Source of the DNA: Pezicula radicicola
Taxonomy: Eukaryota > Ascomycota > Leotiomycetes > Helotiales > Dermateaceae
Length of the DNA stretch: 64,000 nucleotides
Direction of reading: 5' to 3'
Assembly: GCA_003008705.1 (NCBI GenBank)
Contig: PDUO01000082.1
Location: forward strand, 106,786 to 170,785
Positions 11,110 to 21,351 of this stretch are shown here, piece after piece; position 1 is the stretch's first letter; every line of letters begins with the position of its first letter. The position numbers and the translations under genes are program-made. The notes beneath the pieces are model-generated. The model made no database searches. It saw only the letters and a list, made by a program, of their open reading frames with translations, and was not told where the DNA came from.

Positions 11110-13089
11110 CTATCTATTGACTTCGCCCTTTCTCTTCTTTGTGGACTCATGGTAGTACTTAATCTCTCCGAACACAACAGCCTCAGCTTTTAACAAGCAA
11201 GAACTCTCTCCAGTAGAGCTGGCGGCAGTGCAAGTATGGTAAACTTTCGTTTTCATAGTCCAGGACAAAGACCCCAAATAGTACTTGCCTTCCTTCTCTT
11301 TTTTGAGCCTTTCGACACAGGGCTTACTGGCCACTAGTAGACTTGAGCTGGCCGGTACACCCTCTGAGCCAAAAGGACCGCAATTTTGAGGTTCGGCAGG
11401 CTGGATAATATTTCCAAATCCGCGACCAACGACGACCAACATTCCGTCCACATCGGGAAGCTGCCACCACGAAGTCTTAACATGGCCATCGCTACTGGGC
11501 AGCTCTTTCTGAATGATATTCGGTTTTCTGGCCGCGAGTTCCTCAAATTCCCAACCTCTTAGCCCCACGGCTGAGAGTGACCATGGTCTCCATCCATGAG
11601 CATCTCTCTGAAGCACAACTGCCTTCCGAATTGCGGAAAGATCCTTGAGAACACTGTCGACAACATTCCAGAACTTCTTTGTTTTGTCGTTGTCTTTCCA
11701 CAACTCGATTTTACAATTCTTAGGAGTAACACATACAATACGCGCTGCCGAACCACCGTTAGAAGATGGTTGAGCATAGGGCATCTGCGGCCATTGTCCT
11801 TCCATAGGCGAGTTACCAATAAAGCGTCTTTCTTGAATGGAGGGCTGCGATAAGTATGTGAGGGTGACATGTAATGCCAGGCTAAGCTCTGAGACAAGCC
11901 AGGCGAGCTTACTTTCCAGGTCGTAAATCAGGACTGGGGTGTCTTGCGCTGTGTCCACAAGGTCGAGGTATTCACGGTTGTCTTCTAAAGAAACTCGTTG
12001 GGTTTTGGTCAAGGCCCACTTCCCACCAAAACTGCTGCTAAATATGCTCTTGACAGAGAATCCAGCACTGAATGAGCCTTCCTTGCAAAACTCAATTCTT
12101 TCCTTCGCTAGCTCTAGCCCCGAGCTAGCGATGTGGGATTGCATTGAATCTGCCGTCCCTAGATTGACCCGAGCCGCGGGGTAGTACCCAAGAAATGTCT
12201 TGGATGTTGAAATTATTTTCCAGTCCACATTCTCCAGGAATTTGGTAGAACTAGATAGACTGGGAGCATGGCCGTCATTGTCAACCTCTGCACAGTGCCA
12301 TTGTATGCCCTCTTCAATGTTTTCTGAAGGGTATAGGATGACTTCATGGCCACTTAGCATGATTGCACCATCGCGGAGGTCAATTTTAGTGGTAATGTTT
12401 GCAAGACCGACCATAAGAGGAAAGGGTATCTCAACACCCATCCCTCTGTCTCGTTTTGAGATTGGGAATCCGTAGGCCAAAACAGTACCGTAAAAGAGTC
12501 GGTGCCAGCAAGTTGATGTCGCTTCTCCAGAAACTGTAGCTGGCACTAACGTTCTCAAGTCCATAGTCTTGCGCAAAGCTGCTGTTGATACCATCAAGGC
12601 ATTTTTTATAGGCGACCTGAAAACCGCAGTGAACCACGCTAACTTTTGGAGGATTAAGGAAATTTCATCCAAGGGTCCTGTCGCAGAGATCTCAGCAAAA
12701 CTCCCTATTTGCTCTATGTCAACATCGGTATCTTCGTAAAGATGAACGGATACTAAAGAAGTTAGAAGATGCCGTCAGGAGATACTATACGATTTACCTG
12801 GCTCGTATGAACGAAGCATTACACAAATAGCGTCCAGAAGGGCTTTTGTATGCCATCGTTTCTCGATGAAGTTTTCGCACGAATCCGCTTCGGCATGCGT
12901 TGGGCTACCTGTGACTGTGACGACCTTGTGAAGCGTTGTATCGTGGTCCAGCTCTTTCTTGTGGAACTCATAGATATCCCAATGCACTTTACAAGAAATA
13001 CGGAACTTGCTGCTCTGTTCTGGCAGGACAGTCCGGATTATATCACGGATTGATTCAAGCGTGAGATTTTGCGAGAAATCCTGAGGCAT
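11110..13089 (-). CDS. Uncharacterised fungal protein next to SesB-like lipase and NLR
   Basis: Two exons. Exon 1 starts at ATG 13,089 (MPQDFSQN) and runs to about 12,799, ending LRSYEP. A roughly 46-nt GTAAAT...TTTAG intron leads into exon 2, which reads SVHLYEDTDVDIEQIGS and continues to the stop at 11,110. The total is about 660 residues. No signal peptide, membrane segment or known catalytic motif stands out. A block around VLIYDLESKLAWLVSELSL recalls a WLV-x-x-LS segment seen in uncharacterised fungal proteins encoded near lipase/NLR loci, but I cannot name the family. It is co-oriented with the lipase (about 300 bp upstream) and the NLR, which suggests a shared locus function in self/non-self or stress response. 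Intact as read. Confidence 0.65.
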
Positions 13090-13388
13090 GTATGTGTGAT
13101 CATTGAGAACGGTACGCTCTCCTCCGCCTCGCTATTCATCCAGCCGATCTAGTGCGAGTTTCTGTTCCTGCTCCAACCCTTCGATCCTCGGCAATATTGT
13201 AAGCTCTGACACTAAAACGAGGCTTTAATCTTAAGACGTTTAAATACAAGGGAAATCGAAATCGTTTCAGAATGTCCAGACAAGCTCACAAAGCCTTTTC
13301 AATATTCGATAACTAACATGAAAGTACTATTTAAAAGCATCTAGAGACGAGAAACATAATGTGAGATAAGTCGGAAAGGTTATATAGA

Positions 13389-14530
13389 CTAACCATTAGC
13401 CAGTTTCTCAAGGTGAAAAGACACCTTTCGGTAACCACCGCTTGTTGGATCTCCAAATTTGCAAATATTTTGGTGATCACAACCATCCATCGGCACAACA
13501 GTTTCGTTTGGGATATCCATTACGCCAATTACATCATCCACAACCTAATATGGTCCGATTAGTCGAGGAATTACGCAGGAGCGATAGTTGAGGAATTACT
13601 CACTCGTTTGGATGGAGGGATCGTATTCTGCTCGATAAAAGATACGACCTTGATGTTTGATGCTTGATTTTTGAAATCTGTAGAGATGCTTTTCAGTACG
13701 TCGGAGTCTTTTTCCAAAGATTCAAGGAGATTAGTTCTAATCTGGCCTGTAAATCTCGCAGTGTCAGTTAAGGTAGTATTCACTATGTTCGCTAGCACTT
13801 GAGGAAGCTGGGTTGTTGATGAGCCCTGATGAGGTGTACCAAGGAAAAGAATCCCAACAACCGAATCTCGAATATTGGCATAGTCTTCGGCATCTATTAA
13901 GGCTGTGATAAGAGCCTTATTAAAGGTTAGCGATAAAGCTGTAAACTTCTGTTTTTAGGATCACTGTATGTACCTGCTTTACTACGATGCCACCTATACT
14001 ATGACAGACAAAAATAATGCCCCGTGATTGTTCCTTGTGTGACTATTAGCTAATAGAAAAAGCTGCGACCGTTATCCTGGGTGACGTTGACGCACCTTTG
14101 CTGTACGCCGTATATAGTTCAGTTCTTCCAACAATGAACGCGCGAATTCTCGCAATTGTCCTATGCCCAGAGTAAAGACCGCTTCGGAAGGATACCCAAA
14201 TGCGAAAACCCATGAACCCGGTAGCTGTTGAGCCAGGAAGTCCCGGAGCCACAATTTGCCATTTTGATGGGTCCAAGTGGCAAAAGCATGGCCATTGAGC
14301 CCATGAAGCACAACATTGTCAACAGCACTTCTTGCCTCCCCAGCTTTAGTGACATCTTCGAACTGCTGTTGATTGAGGAAGAATAAGCTATACGTCTCAG
14401 AACGTGCTTTGGTTGGAGAGCCTAACGGCGGGTTGACAAGCTGCCCGCTCGAGCTTGGCTTGGTAGGAGCCTTGTCATTGTCTGCATCCTTCTTTCGGCG
14501 CACGAGAGACAATAGACTTTTGAACGGCAT
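13389..14530 (-). CDS. SesB-like serine esterase/lipase (alpha/beta hydrolase)
   Basis: This is an alpha/beta-hydrolase of the SesB/PGAP1-like group, commonly encoded beside fungal NLR genes and suspected to act as a membrane-active lipase effector. ATG 14,530 begins a basic leader (MPFKSLLSLVRRKK), then VVLHGLNGHAFATWTH, LWLRDFLAQQLPG and WVFAFGYPS. Exon 1 ends about 14,084. After a ~50-nt intron comes GIIFVCHSIGGIVVK, holding the nucleophile-elbow Ser in HSIGG. A second intron leads to DAEDYANIRDSVVGILFLGT and PHQG. The last exon has VVDD, PMDGCDHQNICKF (candidate catalytic His region) and ends KLANG with TAG at 13,389-13,391. At least three introns are needed. The start is 28 bp downstream of the NLR stop. 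No amyloid signalling motif is obvious in the leader. The enzyme looks intact. Confidence 0.85.
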
Positions 14531-14557
14531 AGCCTCGTGCCTGGTTGTAGCAGCCTC

Positions 14558-17500
14558 TCACAGCAACGTCTGACCGTCCTTATCCTTCGCGTCGGCATCG
14601 GCGCCCGACGCACGCAGCAGCGTCACGACGGCCTCGTGCCCCTTCTCGGCAGCATTGGTTAGCTGCATCCAGCCCTTCTCATCCCCTATGTCGGGTTCAA
14701 TGTAGCCTCTGGTTCGGAGCATTTTTAATACAGCCTCGTGCCTACCCTTTAATGCAGCCTTGCGCCTACCCTCTAACGCATACGATAGTACTGTCCGTCC
14801 CTTACTATCCTTCGAGTCGGCCTCGACCTTGCCTGTATTAAGCAACAGCTTAGCGACAGCCTCATGCCCGTTCGCAGCCGTCCACGATAGCGGCGTCCGA
14901 CCATCTTTGTCCTTGGAGTCGGCCTCAACCTTGCTTGTATCNAGTAGTAGCTTAACGACAGNCTCGNTCCCAGTCTCAGCAGCCCACGATAGTGGCGTCC
15001 GACCACCTTCGTCTTTTAAGTCGGCCTCAACCTTGCTTGTATCAAGTAGTAGCTTAACGACAGCCTCATGCCCGTTCGCAGCCGTCCACGATAGCGGCGT
15101 CCGACCATCTTTGTCCTTGGAGTCGGCCTCAACCTTGCTTGTATCAAGTAGTAGCTTAACGACAGCCTCGCTCCCAGTCTCAGCAGCCCACGATAGTGGC
15201 GTCCGGCCGCCATATAGATATCCAGAAGACTTAGAGTCAGAAGACTTAGAGTCCGGGTCGGCGCCCTTCTCGAGCAGTAGCTCAACTACCCCCTTGTGCC
15301 CCCTCCCTGCCGCATAAGACAGCGGCGTCCGATTGTATTTGTCCTTAGAGTCTAGGTTAACGCCCTTCTCGAGCAGCAGCTTGACTACCGCCTCGGTCTC
15401 TTCCTTCACTGTATCCGCCTCTACCACATACGATAGCGGCGTCCGCTCTATAAAATCCTTAGAGTCCGGGTCGGCGCCCTTCTCGAGCAGTAGCTCAACT
15501 ACCCCCTTGTGCCCCCTCAATGCCGCATAAGACAGCGGCGTCCGATTGTATTTGTCCTTAGAGTCTAGGTTAACGCCCTTCTCAAGCAGCACCTTGACTA
15601 CCGCCTCATTCCCATTCTCCGCCGCTATCGACAGCGGCGTATGGCCGTCGTATAGTTGTCCAGAACACTTAGAGTCCGGGTTGACGCCGTTCTCGAGGAG
15701 CAGCTTAACTACGGCCTCGCTCCTTATCGCTGCCGCGTAAGAGAGCGGCGTCCGGTCGTCCTTATCTGCCGCATTAACGTCGATGCTGGGGACGGCGAGC
15801 AATTGGCCTACGACTGCCTCGTGCCCTGTAGATGTAGCCCACGAGAGCGGCGTCCGACCGTCCTTATCTGCCGCATTAATGTCGATGTCGTGGGCGGCGA
15901 GCAGCTGCCCCACAACTCTTCTAAGTCCTAAGTGCGACGCAAGATGGAGGCTATTAAGTCCAGCAGGAGGACTTTTATAGCCACGACTGTTCCAATATAC
16001 TAGCTCCCACCCCATATATTGACCAGCTTGAACATCACAGAGTTCCAAGCCCAATGCTATTAAGGAATCGCCTTCTGGAACCATAGCGGCTCGGAAATGA
16101 ATCGGCCAATTCATTGTAGAGTACTCGAGGAAATCATATCTCGAGATAAGTTGGTCGATTTCCTTCCATTCTAAAGATGCACTTTTCCTGTGGACCTCCT
16201 CTAGTCGCAAAAACCAGACGCAAATACGAGCAAGAAGGAAGTTTGAGTCTTGTATAGAGAGTGAGCGCTTCCAAGTTCTACAAGGAGCGGGAGTAGGAGA
16301 TGAGAAATCGTTTTGTGCTATTAGAAACTCTTTCGCGGTCTGATGAATTAGAAAGACTTTCTTCTCGACAATGCTGACAAAAAGACCGCAGAGGTCTCGG
16401 ATAGTGCACTCGAGCTGCCCGGCCTCTTGGAGCTCAAGACCCTTGTAGGTACGCGTTGCATTCGTGATATATAGCGCAACACCAATCTCGTTGAGAGACA
16501 GTGGCCTTGTAGCCGCAACAACAATGTGGAGTAGTCTCTTTGCCTTCTCTTGGTTCCTGCTTTTCTGCAGAATTGCATCATAAGCAGCCTCCACAGTTGG
16601 TGGCAATTCCTGTAATAGCTTGTTTACATCTTCTGTGTCAATTCTGGGCTCTGATTTGATACTGTCAAAGATAAGGTGTAGCCAGAGGTATGTTCGATTT
16701 TCAACCTTCAAAAGCCCATTAAGAAGTTGTTCTCGCGTTGTTGGTCCAGTGAACCGCCTATCTAGTTGCAACACTCGAGCTCTTATAACGCGATCTATTT
16801 CTGAGCAGAGGTTTTCTGATTGACTCTCCCCCTTAAGTCGGATGCTAGGGATATCGCTAATGAGAGCCTCAAATCCCTTTTCGATTTCCCAATATGGTCG
16901 ACTTGTGATAAAGAATTTGAAGTTCTTTGCAGACGTATGCTTAATTTGTTCCTGTTCAAGCTGCTTGAGCTTTGTGATAAGGTTCTGTTGTTCTGAGCTT
17001 TGGCATTCATCAAGGGCGTCCAACAGAAAAATGATCTTGCCGCAATCGGAATCCAGAGCAATTTTTTGAACAATTTCCCACATGACTTCAAGGTTTTGAG
17101 ATAATTTCTCTTCGTTCGCTCGAAAAGCTGGGAGGGCATGCCTGATGACTTTTGCCCCAGCCTTAGACTCGAAAAGCTGATGCAATAAGGCAGCCAAGGC
17201 ACACACAGGGCTCCGCTGGTCCTCGGATGTGTCCTTAAAGAAGAAATAGCAAATCGTCGTATCGTTTGGCGTCGACTCAAGTAGACGCTCATCTACAAGT
17301 GCCCTAGCGAGTACAGATTTCCCACAGCCTGGATCTGCGGTTACCCATAATAAACAAGAGGTAGACTTGTCACGCCAATTGAGAAACCTCTCGTCCCTGA
17401 GGCACCAGAGACACGTGTCGGCTTCTCTTGTAGGATTCAAACTCTTTTGCGTCTCATAGTTAGTAGTGCGAAATACTTGGAGACATTTCTTTTCCTCGTC

Positions 17501-18890
17501 TGATTGGCGCCATGTTTCTAGTTGCTTCATTGTCTTGTTCACAGCTGTAGCAAATAAAAATCAGTATACTGTACGTTGTCATCTCGTGCAGAAGTTATAA
17601 TTTAAGAGCATGGAAAATTCTCGAATATGGTTAACAGATTAAATTAGGGTCTGAGTCATAATATGCCAAAACGGAAGTAACCCGAGATGCCATGTATGAG
17701 CTGCTTTCTCCCAACATGTACACAAGCGTGCATCTGCCCTAGACTCAAATCTCGAGAGATTACGTACTTTGCTCGATCGGAGGAAGATCCATAACACTCT
17801 GTCCAGGAATAACGAGCAGAAGTTCTTTTGCATATGCTGCTGCCGTTGCTGCAGCGTATGGCTGCCAGATCTTGTTCTTATGGGAATCGGCATAGTCGCA
17901 GATACCTCGAATGACCAGGCAGGGGAACGAGTCCATCAAGCCTAGGCGATAGTAGATTAGATTATAAACTTTAGGAGGAGGGGTTTGAAGGTTACCTGCA
18001 GCTTCCATTTCGAAGCATATGATCTTCTCCTTCTTTGCCCACTTATCTCTCAAGGTGGCATCCTTCATCACTTGGTCTGCCGATCCAATGGTTCCATAAT
18101 GCACCATAGGAGATGTATCAGATCGTTCCTTCCTTTTCACAAGATTGATATCAAGAGAACCACAGCAAGCTTTGCAAGACTTCTTTCCGTCTACGTGAAC
18201 GACGTCCGACTTGAAAAGTCGGTCCTTCGCCGAACCCGGACACTTGAACTCTGCAGCCATGCGCGGGTATTTTGAGACCATTATGGACAGTAGCTCAGGG
18301 ATCTTATGGCCTTCCCATTTATGTTGAGCCTTGAGATGAGAAACTGCGCTCAAGACTATATTCGGGGGTTTGTTGAGTTTGCCGCCGGTGTGAATGAATT
18401 CCTTTTCCTGCACTGACTTGCCAAAATCGTACTGTACGACTGCTTCTGCAGACTTCGAATGCAGGCTTATTACAACGTCGCCGAGTCTGATATCTTGTAT
18501 GTCTTCAAGAGCTTCGTCTTCGGGGTCCTCGTCCTCGGGTTCGCCGCCCCCAGCATCATTATTGTCCATGACCCCATAATATGGTGCCCCACCACCGATA
18601 CCAACCATCAATCCGAATCTGACAGCTTTGAAGCTGCGGATCATATCTTTTGCAACGGTTGCAGCAGACACTTTACCCGTCATCTCTGCGGGGAGGCAAG
18701 CAATCACCACATTGTGAGTACCGATGCTGCCAAGAAGGTACGAATTCGTGTCTTGCGGATCGGCTGCTAGAAGCACTGGATGTTTTTCATCCAACATGGC
18801 CCTTGCGGCCACCATCTCGGTCTCTGGCAAAGCACATATCCACCCGACGGTATAATCGTGATGTGTGAACTGTCGAGGAGTTTCAGCCAT
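14558..18890 (-). CDS. NLR-type STAND protein: PNP/UDP phosphorylase-NACHT-ankyrin
   Basis: This is a tripartite fungal NLR-like protein of about 1,350 residues. Exon 1 (18,890-17,768) carries a nucleoside-phosphorylase-like domain: YTVGWICALPETEMVAARAM, GLMVGIGGGAP, IICFEMEAAG, CLVIRGICDYADSHKN. A 54-nt intron without stops (17,942-17,995) lies in it, just after MEAAG. A second intron (17,545-17,767) joins to the NACHT part: Walker A ADPGCGKS (near 17,310), Walker B IIFLLDALDEC. From about 15,960 to 14,560 there are roughly 13 ankyrin repeats (GRTPLSWAA... LLLDTSKV). Central repeats are nearly identical with a 204-bp period, and three N bases (14,942, 14,962, 14,967) fall in them. The family is known for allorecognition and pathogen-sensing style switches: the N-terminal domain is the effector, NACHT the switch, the repeats the sensor. 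I start at ATG 18,890 (MAETPRQ) because homologues begin just before the DYTVGWICALP block. An in-frame ATG at 18,947 is the alternative. Confidence 0.88.
14570..15960 (-). repeat. Ankyrin-repeat coding array with 204-bp period
   Basis: Within the NLR gene, successive pairs of ankyrin repeats recur every 204 bp with near-identity. For example, TTCGCAGCCG followed by the same stretch starts at 14,871 and again at 15,075. Three undetermined bases (14,942, 14,962, 14,967) lie in this part, as expected where reads from near-identical copies collapse. Such high internal conservation is typical of fungal NLR sensor domains that change by recombination among repeats. Confidence 0.85.
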
Positions 18891-19799
18891 GTTCAGCCAC
18901 GTAGGAAAAGTTCGCTTTTCGGGTCTAATATTACAATCGTAAGTCATCAGTTGGTAGGGTCATGAAGTGACTATTACCTACTTGTGTTTGAAAGTTCTGA
19001 AAGGTTGAAGTTTCTGTTCGAAGCGGTTTTCAGGCAGAAAGTCGTATTGCCGGATGTGCCCTTTGAATAGTAAGCGTGTCCCATGTTTTCTTCTTTCTCA
19101 TATAACCAATGATCGTGAAATTGCAGAATGATCGAGCTATAGTGCGGTAGAGCTACATATTGGCTGCTTTAGCCACTACCACGTTTGGAGACTGTAAGTG
19201 CTTTTTCTGATTGCGTTCTGATTTCGGCCCGGAAATGTGGCTTGTATCGCTTAAATACTATTGGGATTCGGCCTGGCATCATGCATGCATCGAACCCAGC
19301 TGCAAGCAGCAATCAAAGACCATCTCCGGGTACATTTTATTAGACCCGTTGCCCGACCCTGTCTACCGAATAATAGGGCCCTATCTCCGCAAATCATAGA
19401 GTTCCTCTACATTATACTACCACCCCTCCTCTTAAATAGACTCTATTTAGTAGGCAGGCAGGCTAAGTTATTAAAGGTGTTTTATAAATAAGAATTATTA
19501 TACTTATAACCTATTAGACTTTTATTATTATTTAAATTTTTTATATATTTATTAGAAATTATAATAAATTAAATTTTAATTTATATAATTATATTAATAA
19601 TTTATTTAATAATATATTAGTTTTTAATTAATTTAATTTTTATCTTTTAATTATTTATATTAATATTATAAATATATTAAATTTATATATAATTTAATTA
19701 TAAATATAAATAAAAATTATATATAAATAATTATTAATATAAACTAATATAATATTTAATCTAATAATAACTAATAAACTAATAAAAATTATATAATAT
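18891..19799. other. NLR upstream region passing into AT-rich repeat
   Basis: 18,891-19,440 is the probable promoter and 5' leader of the NLR gene. From about 19,490 to 19,860 the sequence is almost entirely A and T, typical of RIP-degraded repeat DNA. No coding frame. Confidence 0.5.
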
Positions 19800-20001
19800 A
19801 CTATATTATAGTAAGATTAGTTTGATTCTCTAACTACTAGGTAGAATTATAGTTTAATTATATAAATCCATCAACAAAGACTAGTCCCGTTTGGGCTAGC
19901 GGCGGCGCGGCTCGGTTGGGCGCGGCCTCTGATTGGCCCAGCGCCTTGCTTCGATGCTTACATAATACAGCGAATCAATGTCGAAAACCAATGTTCCAAC
20001 A
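19800..20001 (-). repeat. Solo LTR-like element (copy 2, inverted)
   Basis: Read on the minus strand from 20,001 this begins TGTTGGAACATTGG and matches the copy at 5,088-5,291 through the arm containing TATTATGTAAGC, the GC-rich core (GGGCCAATCAGAGGC) and the distal GACTAGTC stretch. The far end is blurred by AT-rich decay, so the 19,800 boundary is approximate. The two copies face opposite ways and bracket the P450 remnant and the NLR/lipase island. Confidence 0.65.
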
Positions 20002-20259
20002 GTAATACTTCTTACTTATAATACATAAGACTAGTATTATATTATTTTAAGAGTATAAATTTATAGCGAAAAAGAAGTTTCTACCTATAAAAATAGATTT
20101 CTTATAATTTGGCTGTGTTTCCCTATCCCTTTGTGTGGCTCGCGGCCTCCTACTTGGATCTAGGACGTGCACGGTAAAATACATACATTTTTTGGTGGTG
20201 GAATTCTCCGGGTGCTGAATCCTTGTAGGGTCGGCCTTGAGCCACACAAAGGGATAAAT
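20002..20259. other. Spacer between LTR and HET remnant
   Basis: Frames here are shadows; nothing else recognised. Confidence 0.3.
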
Positions 20260-20915
20260 CATGTTAAGCCTAAGCATATCTCCTTCCTGTGGAAATTGCC
20301 TGGAAATCAGGAACCCAAGAAGGTAGGTGTGGATCTCGCTGCTGTTCACTGGCCAATATCCAGATGAAGCTGCCCAGACTGGCATGTTCTTGCAGGATTG
20401 TTTTCATAGCTGCAGTGTATGTACTGTACGTACTGACAGTTGTCCATCTATCATCGTATTTGATTTCAAGATTAGGCTATTTGGGCAACAATCCGAGAAC
20501 CGCGTATATCTTATCTCGAGAATCAGTGGATAGATAATTCGTCGTTCTTGATAGGATGGTTGATAAGGTCATTCCTCCACTGCTTCCTTGTCCTTCTCGA
20601 ATATCTCGGAGAGCAAGGGGATAGAAGAAGCTATACCGCAGTAGTGTAATCGCTAACACGCCATTCCGTAATTTTGGTCCATGTTCTACAAGCGTGTCGT
20701 AAACTACATTGACTGAGAGGAGTTCTGCAAAGCGTTCAAACGTATTCCAGTCGCAGCTCTTAGAACCGCAATAGACTTCTGCTTTCCGAGCTAGTCCAAT
20801 CTCTTGAATAATCCAAACTCTCATCCACCATGGCTTTCTAAAGACGGAAAGAAGACTTAAGAAGGACTCGTCGGAATTCGTCCGTGTTCCTCGAGCAGGC
20901 CATTACACGACTAAA
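20260..20915 (-). pseudogene. HET-domain (heterokaryon incompatibility) gene fragment
   Basis: A minus-strand frame reads FLSLLSVFRKPWWMRVWIIQE, then EVYCGSKSCDW, and TDSRDKIYAVLGLLPK, which are the conserved blocks of the fungal HET domain. An in-frame TAG follows LLPK (one C-to-T step from CAG). The frame then stays open through FIWILASEQQRDPHLPSWVPDF to about 20,262. The first part of the domain and the usual long C-terminal half are absent. HET proteins act in vegetative incompatibility, and this copy is a truncated remnant between a solo LTR and the decarboxylase gene. Confidence 0.8.
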
Positions 20916-21351
20916 TTAGTGCAGCACACCATATATATATAAATACCACTCTCAGAGAACAATTAGGGAACGAGACGATATCAATGCTCGAGAAGGGAAA
21001 TCGCGAGGGTTAAGCTGTCTATAAGAAGCCGATGCTTGGTCGAGCGACGAGAATTAGAGAAGACTTCAAGAAGCTGCCAGGCTTTCTCACCATGGTGGTC
21101 TTTCGAGACCCGAGGACGCTCAATGACCGCAACAGTCTTCAAGAGCTCTTATTACGAACAGTACATGAAATGCAAGCAATTTCAGTCGAGAGACTAGTAC
21201 ATGTAAGGATCACTGTTCTATACAAATCTGTTCATTAAACACAATCTGTCTTCGAATCACAAACATTTTGAAGGGACACGCTGGTGTTCTTACCACTGAA
21301 GATCTTCTACCAACCTTAATGTGACGTATGTTTTGACACATCCTCTGAATT
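20916..21351. other. Intergenic region
   Basis: Between the HET remnant and the 3' end of the decarboxylase gene. Nothing recognised. Confidence 0.35.

Noticed and set aside
14870..15190. CRISPR-like regular repeats
   Set aside because: The period is 204 bp and the repeats are coding ankyrin units in a eukaryotic gene, not short repeats with unique spacers.
14760..15931. Plus-strand Ser-rich frames opposite the ankyrin repeats
   Set aside because: Their periodicity is the mirror of the 204-bp ankyrin units; they are antisense shadows.
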